From Bdellovibrionales bacterium RIFOXYD12_FULL_39_22 (GTDB taxonomy: Bacteria > Bdellovibrionota > Bacteriovoracia > Bacteriovoracales > Bacteriovoracaceae), in NCBI GenBank assembly GCA_001770205.1, contig MEQL01000060.1, positions 1 through 64,000 of the forward strand: a stretch of DNA of 64,000 nt, read 5' to 3'. Positions 18,285 to 26,718 of this stretch are shown piece after piece (the first letter of the stretch is position 1; each line of letters opens with the position of its first letter). The translations under genes and the position numbers were made by a program. Under the pieces are notes generated by a model. The model searched no databases. It saw only the letters and a program-made list of their open reading frames with translations, and was not told the origin of the DNA.

Positions 18285-18650
18285 TTAGCGTCCCCAGGCC
18301 CGGGCCATCGCCTCTTTGCATTTTTTGATTTTGTCTTCGCTGTCTATTCCAATGTTAATAGTTCTACAAGACTCTAGCCAATCTCCAAATTCCTTGATGG
18401 TTAATACCCCCTCATCGGCCTCTACGGCCTTGGCGCCATCGTTGCAAGGAGGAAAAGGAATAGAGGTAATAGTTCCACATCTAGCGGTATAAACCTCTAA
18501 CCATCTACCAATCATTTTAACCGTGTCAACTTGCTCCTCTTTAGACATTGCTTCTCGCGCAACAACAGTTCCACTGGATAGCAACAAAAATACCGATAAA
18601 AGAAGAGCTCTGTCTCGCAATATTTCTTGATAGATCCTAATCCGCTTCAT
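18285..18650 (-). CDS. Small secreted protein of unknown function, end of motor operon
   Basis: The 121-aa protein has a signal peptide (cleavage near VVAREA) and a mature part with four Cys (positions spread over TARCG, PPCND, ESCRT, KKCKE), which could form two disulfides in the periplasm. No family is recognised. ATG 18650 (AGGAAG upstream) is preferred to a GTG at 18677. It overlaps the HAMP-like gene by 14 bp and is the last gene before the terminator, so it shares its regulation with the motor and kinase genes. Confidence 0.6.
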   Translation of the reverse strand: MKRIRIYQEILRDRALLLSVFLLLSSGTVVAREAMSKEEQVDTVKMIGRWLEVYTARCGTITSIPFPPCNDGAKAVEADEGVLTIKEFGDWLESCRTINIGIDSEDKIKKCKEAMARAWGR

Positions 18651-19176
18651 CAGTACCACTTCCTTCTTCAACCTCACCTCCCATACTTTGCTTATTAAGG
18701 TCCGCGACAGAAAGGAGCGCCGAATTTATAATGGGTGGAAGCTCATCAAAAAAATCATTTTTCCTAAAAGATAGTTTAGAAAAAGTTCCCTTCTCAGCAA
18801 TTGCTGAAAAAAAAGATTGTAACCTTACAATTGGCCCAGAAACTTTATGTGATAAAAAAACATAAACAATCGTGGAAAAAATTATCGCTAACAAAAGTGC
18901 CACCAAAAGATTGCTGATTATAGTTTCTTCTTGTAGGCGAATAAACTTAAAGTATGCATGGAACTCTCCAAATCCCGCACTCACCCCTAATTCCCGCATA
19001 TGATTAAAAAAACTTATTATTTGAAATACTACAAATGCCAAGCAAGTGGTAATAGTCGCCGCATTAACCACTAGCAACACTAGTTGAAATTTGGGATAGA
19101 TGAGTAATTTTTTTCTCATCTTCTTATTAAGACGATAATTGTTTGTGTTAAAACTGGTTGTCGTATCATCACTCAT
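18637..19176 (-). CDS. Two-TM HAMP-like membrane protein
   Basis: The 179-aa protein has two transmembrane helices (about 28-55 and 88-108) around a short periplasmic loop. A cytoplasmic segment beginning SHKVSGPIVRLQSFF resembles a HAMP domain, including the conserved Pro after the second helix. There is no kinase, cyclase or chemotaxis output domain after it; the tail is short and acidic. AGGAG lies nine bases before the ATG. It follows the Sel1-like gene by 10 bp. It may relay a periplasmic signal to another protein of the operon, but that is inference. Confidence 0.6.
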   Translation of the reverse strand: MSDDTTTSFNTNNYRLNKKMRKKLLIYPKFQLVLLVVNAATITTCLAFVVFQIISFFNHMRELGVSAGFGEFHAYFKFIRLQEETIISNLLVALLLAIIFSTIVYVFLSHKVSGPIVRLQSFFSAIAEKGTFSKLSFRKNDFFDELPPIINSALLSVADLNKQSMGGEVEEGSGTDEAD

Positions 19177-19186
19177 TGCTTATCTC

Positions 19187-21373
19187 CTAATTTGGAGGGT
19201 CTTGATAAGCGCAGGCCTTCTCAATCCCCTCTTGGCAACTATATTTAAAATAGTATTGTGCTCTCTCATTATTTCCATCTTTGGCCTCGGCCAAGGCCAA
19301 ATTATAACAGGCAATGATGAGCTTAAGTTCACAGGCCTTATTGTAATACTCGAGAGATTGTTTTAATTCGCCTTCACTCTCCAGCAAAGCTCCAATATTA
19401 TTGCAACCATTTGCATGTTTGCCCTGACAGGCCAGCAGATAATATTTTTTTGCACTTTCTTTTTGCCCAGACTTTTCCTCCAAATTTCCCATGCTATCAC
19501 ACCCCCCCATAAAACTACCTTCACAGGCCTTGGTGTAATAACGACGCGCTTCTTCTGGCCGGGAGGCCTGTTCTTCAAAGCGGCCCCAATTATCACAGGC
19601 ACCCATATTACCACCAGCGCATCCTTTTTTAAATAATTCAAGTGCCAATTGAGAATTTCCTGACTGTGTTTCTAATAGGCCCAAGTTATCACAGGCCAAC
19701 ATGGAGCCTGCATCACAACTACGCTTGAAAATATCTCGAGCAAATTGTTCATTACCTGCATAATACTCAAACGTAGCAAAGTTATTACAACCATCTAAAT
19801 GGCGTAAGGTACAGGCGCGTTGAAATAGTTCATGGGCATTTTTAAATTTCTCTTTTTCTTTTTCTAAAATACCTTGATTATAACAGCCATCCCCATTTTC
19901 CCCCTCACAGGCCTTTTTAAAAAGATCATAGGCCAAAGCAACATTACCGGCCTTATGCTCAAGACTACCTAAATTATTACATCCTCGAGAATAATTTGCT
20001 TCACAGGCCTGTCGATACAATCTCTGCGCCTCATCTATTTTTTTCTCTCCAGCAAGTACTACTCCTAAATTATAGCATCCACCCATATGCGCAGCATCAC
20101 AGCTTTCTTTAAAATACTTTTTTGCCTCGACTGTTTTTTTATTAGCATTTAAAATGGCACCTACATTATTACAACCTCCAACAAATTTTCCCAGACAGGC
20201 CTGTCGATAGAAAGTTTCGGCCTGTTTGGTATCTCCCGACCCCTCTTCTAAAAGTCCAAGATTGTTACAAGATTTAGCAAAACCCAAGGTGCAATTATTT
20301 TGATATAATTCACGGGCCCTTTTTTTATTTCCAAGCTGCTCTTCCGCTTCACCTAAATTATCGCAAGAACTAAGATGGCCTAACTGACAGCCTTGTTGAA
20401 AATAAGGATAGGCACCGGAGGCATTCCCATGATCCTCTAGTAAATTTCCCAGATTATCACAACCTCGAACAAATCCACCGTCACATGCTTGTTTAAATAA
20501 TTTTTTGGCAAGATCAATATTCCCATTTTTATTTTCTAGCAATCCCCAATTATCACATCCTCCTAATAACCCATCTGTGCATCCTTTTTTAAAAAGCTCC
20601 TTGGCAACTTCTTTGTTATTAGCATAATATTCAAGAACACCTTCATTATTGCATCCTAAAAGCAGGCCCCCCTTACAGGCCATATCAAAAAATCTTTTTG
20701 CATCATCATTTCTCTTATCTTTTTGCATTTCAAGGCCCAGTTGATTGCAGGCCAACATAACTTTTTTATCACATAAGTCACTTAGTATTTTTGAGGCCGA
20801 CTTACTTTCTTCATTTTTTGCCAAACTCAGTGCTTTTGAAAATGCCTGCAAATCTACGAACTCATTAATCCCCATATCAACGGTTATGGGCAGAGAGAAG
20901 TTATCTGTTAATTTACTTAAAATCTCCTTAAAAAGCTGCTGATAGTTTTTAGAGACATTGCTTTCCTTCCCCAGCTGCATTTTGGCCGTTCCAATTTTTT
21001 TTGCCAAAAAAACATCAATAATATTAAACTCCAAAGTGCTAATTTCTTCAAAGACAGAAGGCACCAAGTAAATCACAAAATCACTATAGTGAGTTAGCCC
21101 CCAACTAACATAATCTTGTTCATTTTTGAATTTTTCTGTCTGCAAAGTCTCCATCAGAAAAATGCCGCCGACCGACGAGAGATCTTGATGTAATATTTCA
21201 TATATGGCATGTTCTACTCCTAAAACATTGCCTCCATCTTTTTGCTGCTCGGGCGAAATTAAGGCCACCTTTTTTATCTTGATCTCTTCATTATTATTGC
21301 TCTCTGTGGCAACTGTTAACTTAACAATAAAAAAACAAAACAAGACAATGGAGAGGGAATTTAATAATTTCAT
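19187..21373 (-). CDS. Secreted Sel1-like repeat protein with 17 Cys-paired repeats
   Basis: The 728-aa protein has a signal peptide (cleavage near TVATES) and an N-terminal domain of about 160 residues. From about residue 180 to the end it has 17 tandem helical repeats of close to 32 residues, each with two Cys eight residues apart (pattern A-x-x-x-[FY]-x-x-x-C-x7-C-[DN]-N-x-G). The pattern resembles the disulfide-stabilised Sel1-like repeats of Helicobacter cysteine-rich proteins, but the repeats are shorter than the usual 36-38. One disulfide per hairpin is expected in the periplasm. Its ATG overlaps the stop of the kinase gene as ATGA. The likely role is a binding scaffold. Confidence 0.8.
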   Translation of the reverse strand: MKLLNSLSIVLFCFFIVKLTVATESNNNEEIKIKKVALISPEQQKDGGNVLGVEHAIYEILHQDLSSVGGIFLMETLQTEKFKNEQDYVSWGLTHYSDFVIYLVPSVFEEISTLEFNIIDVFLAKKIGTAKMQLGKESNVSKNYQQLFKEILSKLTDNFSLPITVDMGINEFVDLQAFSKALSLAKNEESKSASKILSDLCDKKVMLACNQLGLEMQKDKRNDDAKRFFDMACKGGLLLGCNNEGVLEYYANNKEVAKELFKKGCTDGLLGGCDNWGLLENKNGNIDLAKKLFKQACDGGFVRGCDNLGNLLEDHGNASGAYPYFQQGCQLGHLSSCDNLGEAEEQLGNKKRARELYQNNCTLGFAKSCNNLGLLEEGSGDTKQAETFYRQACLGKFVGGCNNVGAILNANKKTVEAKKYFKESCDAAHMGGCYNLGVVLAGEKKIDEAQRLYRQACEANYSRGCNNLGSLEHKAGNVALAYDLFKKACEGENGDGCYNQGILEKEKEKFKNAHELFQRACTLRHLDGCNNFATFEYYAGNEQFARDIFKRSCDAGSMLACDNLGLLETQSGNSQLALELFKKGCAGGNMGACDNWGRFEEQASRPEEARRYYTKACEGSFMGGCDSMGNLEEKSGQKESAKKYYLLACQGKHANGCNNIGALLESEGELKQSLEYYNKACELKLIIACYNLALAEAKDGNNERAQYYFKYSCQEGIEKACAYQDPPN

Positions 21374-23235
21374 TGACGATTTTCCTTTGTCTGGCCCGAT
21401 TTTAAAATTTTAACTTTATGAAGAATATCTTTACTAACTTTAAAATCTATTTTTTGATCATTAAAAAGTGCTACATAATCCCCTTCCGGCAAAGAAAGTT
21501 TATTAAATGGCAACTTAACGATATATAGCTTATCGCTCTCGGCCATTTGAATTCGCAATACTGACTTGGCGGGAAAATCCTTATCCTCACACTCAATAAT
21601 TCCAGAAGATGATTTAGTAAACTTCGGTGCAGGAATCTCAAGCATTTGATCTTTATGTTCTAGCATAACCGGAACAATATAAGGATCTACTCCATCTTTA
21701 ATAAATCTAAAATATACTCTTTCATATACTGGAACTTCTATTTTTTTTAAGCCTGATGCAATTAATTCCTCATTATAAAAAATCTGTACACCTTTGCTAT
21801 TTTGAATGGGCCAAGAAACAAACCCTTTGTGTCCCATTTGCCGAGCATAGATACCAGCAAAAGGAGTTATCATATTCCCTATCCACAAAATTAAAAACAA
21901 AACAGCGAACAATTTAGTAAAAAATTTAACCCGCCGCAAATTTATTGAAGAATCATCTTCATCGGAGGGATCAGAATTAACAACCATCTCCCGCCGTCTC
22001 GGACGATCAAACTTAGTCAAATCAACATCTGCCTCTTTGTTTTTTGACTTACGACTTTTGGCCACTACTGTAGACTCTCCGGTCAATGCTTTGGCCGTTT
22101 TTCTAATAATCTCTTTATAAATTTCTGTATTGATTAATTTCTTTTTAGGCATGGCCTTTTCTGGCAATGCCGGAGAAACATTTTTGATGCCGATATCCTT
22201 GTCGCCTTTGCTTTGCGCGGTTTCTCGTTTGTAATCCTGATAATACTCTTCTACATTTACATCGACATATCCTTTTAAAATCGCCTCATCCTTTTCAATA
22301 TCTTTAGCAAATATTTTCCTCATCCTTTCACGAAAAGACGCTACAGAGAAATTTGCGTCAAAATTGTGTAAAAAAGTTGTTAGCTCTTGGCCAAAATCTT
22401 CCATCGACTGATATCGTTTGTTGGGATTTTTTTGTAATGCCTTAACAATAATGCGTTCCAACTCCAGAGGAAGAGTGGGAATAAAGATGGAAGGTAAAAT
22501 AATTTCGCACTTTTCAATTTTGCTTAAAACCGCAAAGGGATTGTCATCATCTTTTTCAAAATGCGGCCGCATACATAAAATTTCCCAAAGCACTAAACCC
22601 AAGGAAAAAACATCATAGCGAGAATCAATAGGCAGGCCCATAATATATTCTGGCGCAAAATAAGAGAACTTACCTTTGATGGCCCCCGCCTGCGTTCGGC
22701 GAGAATTAGTATCGGCCTTGGCTATACCAAAATCAATAACCTTTACTATTCCATCATAGGAAATCATGATATTTTCTGGAGAAATATCGCGATGAATTAT
22801 ATTGGCGCTTTCCCCGGTAAATTTATTCTTAAATGCGTGGGCGTAGTGAAGTCCTTGACACACCTGTGATATCAAATATACGACATGACTGATTGATAGT
22901 TTTTCTAAAACAAACTGCAATTGATCTAGCAGATCCCGAACACTTCTTCCATCTATGTATTCCATTGCTAAAAAAAGGCGATTATTCAATTTACCATAAT
23001 CAAACGTCTGTGCGATATTAGGATGACTAAGATCAAAAGCTATTTTAATCTCATCCATAAACATAGTGACAAATTCCTCATCATCAGAAATTGCCTCCCG
23101 CATCTGCTTGATTACAACCAACTTACTAGACTGTTCACCGATAAAAAGTGCTCGCGAAATAATGGCCATTCCACCATCTTGAATGTGATCTAAAATTACG
23201 TAGCGGCCAAATCGTTCTAGTTTTTTGTTTGCCAT
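21370..23235 (-). CDS. Membrane-anchored Hanks-type Ser/Thr protein kinase
   Basis: The 621-aa protein has an N-terminal kinase domain (residues 10-290) with Gly loop DGGMA, Lys43 in VVIKQM, Glu62, HRD Asp150 in HRDISPEN, DFG Asp168 and APE at 194-196, so it should be active. A basic/acidic linker is followed by one transmembrane helix (about 438-463) and an extracytoplasmic beta-rich tail with a PEGA-like stretch (GVQIFYNEELIASGL). It lies 41 bp downstream of the AgmX/PglI-domain gene and overlaps the Sel1-like gene by 4 bp, which suggests it phosphorylates or senses parts of the envelope machine encoded beside it. Confidence 0.88.
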   Translation of the reverse strand: MANKKLERFGRYVILDHIQDGGMAIISRALFIGEQSSKLVVIKQMREAISDDEEFVTMFMDEIKIAFDLSHPNIAQTFDYGKLNNRLFLAMEYIDGRSVRDLLDQLQFVLEKLSISHVVYLISQVCQGLHYAHAFKNKFTGESANIIHRDISPENIMISYDGIVKVIDFGIAKADTNSRRTQAGAIKGKFSYFAPEYIMGLPIDSRYDVFSLGLVLWEILCMRPHFEKDDDNPFAVLSKIEKCEIILPSIFIPTLPLELERIIVKALQKNPNKRYQSMEDFGQELTTFLHNFDANFSVASFRERMRKIFAKDIEKDEAILKGYVDVNVEEYYQDYKRETAQSKGDKDIGIKNVSPALPEKAMPKKKLINTEIYKEIIRKTAKALTGESTVVAKSRKSKNKEADVDLTKFDRPRRREMVVNSDPSDEDDSSINLRRVKFFTKLFAVLFLILWIGNMITPFAGIYARQMGHKGFVSWPIQNSKGVQIFYNEELIASGLKKIEVPVYERVYFRFIKDGVDPYIVPVMLEHKDQMLEIPAPKFTKSSSGIIECEDKDFPAKSVLRIQMAESDKLYIVKLPFNKLSLPEGDYVALFNDQKIDFKVSKDILHKVKILKSGQTKENRQ

Positions 23236-23276
23236 ATTTTGTTATATTACTATTATCCTATTAATTTAAAATAAAT

Positions 23277-24764
23277 CTATATCGACGAAGGAGTAAAATT
23301 AAAGGGGTATTGAACATTAACGGCGCCCCCCTTTGGACTTGGAAAACTTATTTTCCCAATCTCCTGCGAGATACAGTCATACAATTTCTGATTTTTAAGT
23401 TGAGTCTTTACAACTTTAACTCCAGAAACACTTCCTCCAACATTTATGTTCCACCCCATCGTAATCACTCCAGACAAAGTCGAATCATAAAGCAGGGCCT
23501 TCTCGTAGCAATATTGTAATTTTGATAGATGTTTTTTAAGGGCCTTCTCAATTTCTGAATCGGAGAGATTTCCTTTGCCACTTGTCCGCATCCCTCCTCC
23601 GCCCCCACCAAAGGAATCACCAAAGGCCCCGCCCTCTGCCCCATAATCTTGTAATCGCCCAACGGCCACTTGACCTTGTACATTATTTAGAGATTTGCCA
23701 CGAGAATTACCAAACACGGCCCCCTCGGAAATTGCCTCTCCTGTTGCTATTTCTCTGGCACCTCGAGTACGAATAGGCCCAGCAGATCCTGGGCCTGAAG
23801 CGGTAGTTACTAACTTTGAAAGATAGTCTTTTTGTCCACTACCTCCACCGCTTGCCGAGACTCCTTTAGCATAATTTTTTGAACTACTCGGAACTGCCCC
23901 TCCCGCCTGAACGTTAAACTTGCTGGGGGCCGTCGATGACAAAAATCCCAGTGAACTACTAAGACGCGCCTTTGTTGCGGCCGCGGCATTGGCCTTGGCC
24001 GCCCCCATCTTGCCCGCATCTCCCATTCGAACTCCACTTTCACGCGTAAAGGTGTCGGCTTTTCTCACTCCTCCAATTTTTTCTGGCCCCTTTTTGACCA
24101 CTAGCCGCTTAGGATCCTCTTTCGTAGGAGGAGGTGGTTTTTTAGTTTCTGCCAACATACTATTTGGTGCCAATTTTTTTGTCTTCTTTTTTTCCTCTTT
24201 AGGTGGAGGGCCGGGTGGTTTCTTCTCCTCCACAACGACCTTGGGGGCCTCTTTAACTTCCGGTACCGGAGTCGCAACCACCAGCGGTTTAATTATCTCT
24301 TCCATCTTTTTTTTATTAATTTTTGCTACCAACTCATTAATGCGTTTCTGATCAATCGAAATCCGCAACTGATGCCTTATCTCAGGCGCAAAAAAAGTAT
24401 ATAGCGCTCCCATGGCCAAAATAAAAAGATGAAGGAATGTTGAATGTTTTATAAATTTAGTAAAGCGAATATTATCTTTAACGATAAAATCTTTGGCCAA
24501 TTGAAAAACATAGGTGCGTTCTTCGCATTTGATTTGAATAGGACGGTCTGCTGCCAACGAATATTCTCGCTTTGTCGGAACATAAGCATTGACCACTACC
24601 TCCCAGTCTTTGTGGTTAAGCCCAATACTAATTTTAAATTTATTTCCATCAAGATTGAGTTCTATTTTTTTTTCAATGAAATCAATTTCTACTGGATCAT
24701 AGGTCGAGGCCCCACCGGGCCCTTGCGATGATATTTGGATGATGGGATTTTTAATTTTTTTCAT
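23277..24764 (-). CDS. AgmX/PglI C-terminal domain protein (GltG/GltJ-like, TonB-like)
   Basis: The 495-aa protein has a cytoplasmic N-terminal beta-rich domain (residues 1-100), one transmembrane helix (about 108-126), a Pro/Lys-rich spacer (about 160-225), a long Gly/Ser/Ala-rich stretch (about 230-400) and a C-terminal AgmX/PglI domain (about 400-492). The last carries the paired Cys of LQYCYEKAL and LYDCIS. In M. xanthus, GltG/PglI and GltJ/AgmX link the AglRQS motor to periplasmic and outer-membrane parts much as TonB does. The gene lies 2 bp after a small secreted protein gene and shortly after the ExbB/ExbD-like motor genes. Confidence 0.82.
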   Translation of the reverse strand: MKKIKNPIIQISSQGPGGASTYDPVEIDFIEKKIELNLDGNKFKISIGLNHKDWEVVVNAYVPTKREYSLAADRPIQIKCEERTYVFQLAKDFIVKDNIRFTKFIKHSTFLHLFILAMGALYTFFAPEIRHQLRISIDQKRINELVAKINKKKMEEIIKPLVVATPVPEVKEAPKVVVEEKKPPGPPPKEEKKKTKKLAPNSMLAETKKPPPPTKEDPKRLVVKKGPEKIGGVRKADTFTRESGVRMGDAGKMGAAKANAAAATKARLSSSLGFLSSTAPSKFNVQAGGAVPSSSKNYAKGVSASGGGSGQKDYLSKLVTTASGPGSAGPIRTRGAREIATGEAISEGAVFGNSRGKSLNNVQGQVAVGRLQDYGAEGGAFGDSFGGGGGGMRTSGKGNLSDSEIEKALKKHLSKLQYCYEKALLYDSTLSGVITMGWNINVGGSVSGVKVVKTQLKNQKLYDCISQEIGKISFPSPKGGAVNVQYPFNFTPSSI

Positions 24765-24766
24765 CG

Positions 24767-25033
24767 TCAGTATTGTGTCCTCAGAATTTCTTCGCGATAA
24801 TCCACTCTCATCTTGATAAACTTTATCTTATCTTTTTTTGAGCTAATCGTTAAAATCATGGAAAGATTTCTAGTCTGTCCACGAACCTCTAATGGTTTAC
24901 TCATATTCTGCGTATTATTATTGTAATTACCACCACCACTGGCCGCTTTCCCTTTTTCTGCGGCCTTCAGCGAAAAAACCATCATTCCCAGCAATATAAT
25001 TAAAATCAGAATATAAATTCTACTTACAGTCAT
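24767..25033 (-). CDS. Small exported protein, GltF-like candidate
   Basis: The 88-aa protein has an N-terminal hydrophobic signal segment, a Gly/Asn-rich linker (GGGNYNNNTQN) and a charged C-terminal part. It lies between an ExbD-like gene (3 bp gap) and the AgmX/PglI-domain gene (2 bp gap), so it is clearly part of the operon. Myxobacterial Glt sets contain a small periplasmic GltF in a comparable setting. The name is context only; no motif supports it. Confidence 0.5.
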   Translation of the reverse strand: MTVSRIYILILIILLGMMVFSLKAAEKGKAASGGGNYNNNTQNMSKPLEVRGQTRNLSMILTISSKKDKIKFIKMRVDYREEILRTQY

Positions 25034-25036
25034 AGT

Positions 25037-25516
25037 TTATATATCCTGTCGCATAGAGACAAAATTTATAGCTGTTATACCTACTCCGGCCGCAGTCAAA
25101 ACCACACTATCGATCATTTTATATGGTACATCTTTATCGGCCAAAATCATTAATTCAATGGCCTTACCATCCTTTTCATATTCCTGCTTAATTCGCTCCA
25201 GTCCCTGCGCCGCTCGTTTCATTACTTCCTCTCGTTGTGACGCAAAGGAATTAAAAGCAATGGTCTCTCCCTTATCAAACGCCCAGCGATCTTTTCCAAC
25301 AATAAGCGTAATTCCAGTTATCGCCTTACCTACACTTTTTATCTGAACTTTCGGTAGAATAATATAATCCGGTAACGGAACCTCTTCCACTACATCGGAG
25401 TAATTGACCAATAAAAAGATCAAAATGATAGTTAAAATATCCATAAGCGACGTTATATTTAATCGCTCTGGTTTTTTGGGGGCCAAACTACCAAAACTAA
25501 CTTTTTTCGAGCTCAT
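25037..25516 (-). CDS. ExbD/TolR-family motor protein (AglQ/AglS-like)
   Basis: The 159-aa protein has a short cytoplasmic N terminus, one transmembrane helix with the conserved proton-path Asp26 (LNITSLMDILTIILIF) and a periplasmic ExbD-type domain. It should form the moving or coupling part of a proton-driven motor with the TolQ/ExbB-like protein encoded upstream. ATG 25516, with GAGGAA five bases upstream, is preferred to an earlier ATG pair at 25531. The chosen start overlaps the upstream ExbD-like gene by 20 bp. AglQ and AglS of M. xanthus are the closest named equivalents by gene order. Confidence 0.82.
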   Translation of the reverse strand: MSSKKVSFGSLAPKKPERLNITSLMDILTIILIFLLVNYSDVVEEVPLPDYIILPKVQIKSVGKAITGITLIVGKDRWAFDKGETIAFNSFASQREEVMKRAAQGLERIKQEYEKDGKAIELMILADKDVPYKMIDSVVLTAAGVGITAINFVSMRQDI

Positions 25517-26030
25517 TGTTTTCCTCATCACCTTTTGGCATTAACACTAATAAAAGTTCTTCTGTAATCAGCGCGGCACTATCAGGTTTTTTACACTGTT
25601 CAAGTATCTTTACCATACGCTCATAAGTGACATTGGGTTCTACGGAAACTAACATCGAGTTTAGTTTTTTATGTGCTGTTCTAAATTCAATAACCTTGCG
25701 CCAAATTGTCTCTGCCGCCGACTCGTTATTGGCCGCCGTCTCCTTTTGTAAGCTCTCTCCGCTATCTTCATCAATCAACTCTAAATCAAGCGATGCCTCG
25801 GAGATAGTAAGTTGCAACACATAGCTTTTTTCCTTATCCGGCTTAACTGCCTCTTCCGGTTTTTCCTCGCTCTTGCTTAGTCCAGGAATATTAACCGACA
25901 ACGCTTTAAAATGATAAAACGCAACATTGGTAATCAATACCGGAATAATAATAAGCAGCAAACTCATAAAAGGCAGCATCAAGTCGCCTTCATCTTGATC
26001 CGGTTTTTGAAACTTAACTCTCTTTTTCAT
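25497..26030 (-). CDS. Divergent ExbD/TolR-like motor protein lacking the membrane Asp
   Basis: The 177-aa protein has the single-helix plus periplasmic-domain layout of ExbD. In the transmembrane segment (LPFMSLLLIIIPVLITNVAFY, about 19-39) the position that holds Asp in ExbD/TolR has Ser. The only nearby acid, Asp16, lies before the helix. It may therefore be a structural partner of the Asp-bearing ExbD encoded next to it. Gene order (TolQ-like, ExbD-like, ExbD-like) matches aglR-aglQ-aglS. A weak AAGGA precedes the ATG, and the gene follows the motor gene by 46 bp. Confidence 0.7.
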   Translation of the reverse strand: MKKRVKFQKPDQDEGDLMLPFMSLLLIIIPVLITNVAFYHFKALSVNIPGLSKSEEKPEEAVKPDKEKSYVLQLTISEASLDLELIDEDSGESLQKETAANNESAAETIWRKVIEFRTAHKKLNSMLVSVEPNVTYERMVKILEQCKKPDSAALITEELLLVLMPKGDEENNELEKS

Positions 26031-26076
26031 TTAAATCCTTTTATCTTTGATTATCTTTTTAAATCTCAGGCAATAA

Positions 26077-26718
26077 CTAGGCCGCCTTACTGCGAGAGCT
26101 ACTCCTATCTGCGTGCTCATGCTCAATAATGTGCAATATCTCATTAATCGTTTCATCATATTTTTGCAAAATAGATGATTCTTTATTGGCCAACATGGCG
26201 TATGCAACAATACAAGGGATAGCAACAATCAGACCAAATGCAGTTGTATTCATGGCGGTAGAAATACCATTTGCTAAAATTTCTGCTTTGGTGGCGGCAT
26301 CTGCACCACTCAAAGAACTAAAAGAGGTAATCAAACCTTGGATCGTTCCTAACAAACCAAAGAGCATAGAGATATTACCTGTAACCTGAATCAAATATGT
26401 TCGCTTCTGAATCTTGGGAATTAACTTTTGAATGCATAATCCACTGGCCGATTCAATAGTCTCCATGGACTGATCATAGTTACGTAAAATTTCTGAAATA
26501 ACAGCAGCAAGCGGATGCCCCGTGGATCTACACATCTTGGCCGCACCACTAATATTGCGCTCTCTAACACTTTTAACCACTTTACCAAAAAAGTTGCGTC
26601 TAAATGGGTAACTAAACGTTAGCGCAAAATATTTTTCTAAAACCATGGCAAATGCCAAGATTGATAGCAACGCAATAACGTACATGAATGGCCCACCATC
26701 GATAAAAAACTTAATCAT
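26077..26718 (-). CDS. TolQ/ExbB/MotA-family proton channel (AglR-like)
   Basis: The 213-aa protein has three transmembrane helices (about 9-30, 112-135 and 150-175). The conserved region reads GNISMLFGLLGTIQGLI followed by ANGISTAMNTTAFGL, matching the MotA/TolQ/ExbB family. It builds the stator or proton channel with the two ExbD-like proteins encoded downstream. With the AgmX/PglI-domain gene in the same operon, an AglR-type role in gliding or envelope traffic is more likely than TonB or Tol. It is the first gene of the nine-gene operon; GAGCGGGA precedes the ATG. Confidence 0.85.
   Translation of the reverse strand: MIKFFIDGGPFMYVIALLSILAFAMVLEKYFALTFSYPFRRNFFGKVVKSVRERNISGAAKMCRSTGHPLAAVISEILRNYDQSMETIESASGLCIQKLIPKIQKRTYLIQVTGNISMLFGLLGTIQGLITSFSSLSGADAATKAEILANGISTAMNTTAFGLIVAIPCIVAYAMLANKESSILQKYDETINEILHIIEHEHADRSSSRSKAA

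Noticed and set aside
23920..24351. 143-aa open frame antisense to the AgmX/PglI-domain gene
   Set aside because: It is the reverse of the low-complexity Pro/Lys and Gly/Ser stretches, which leave long frames open on both strands.
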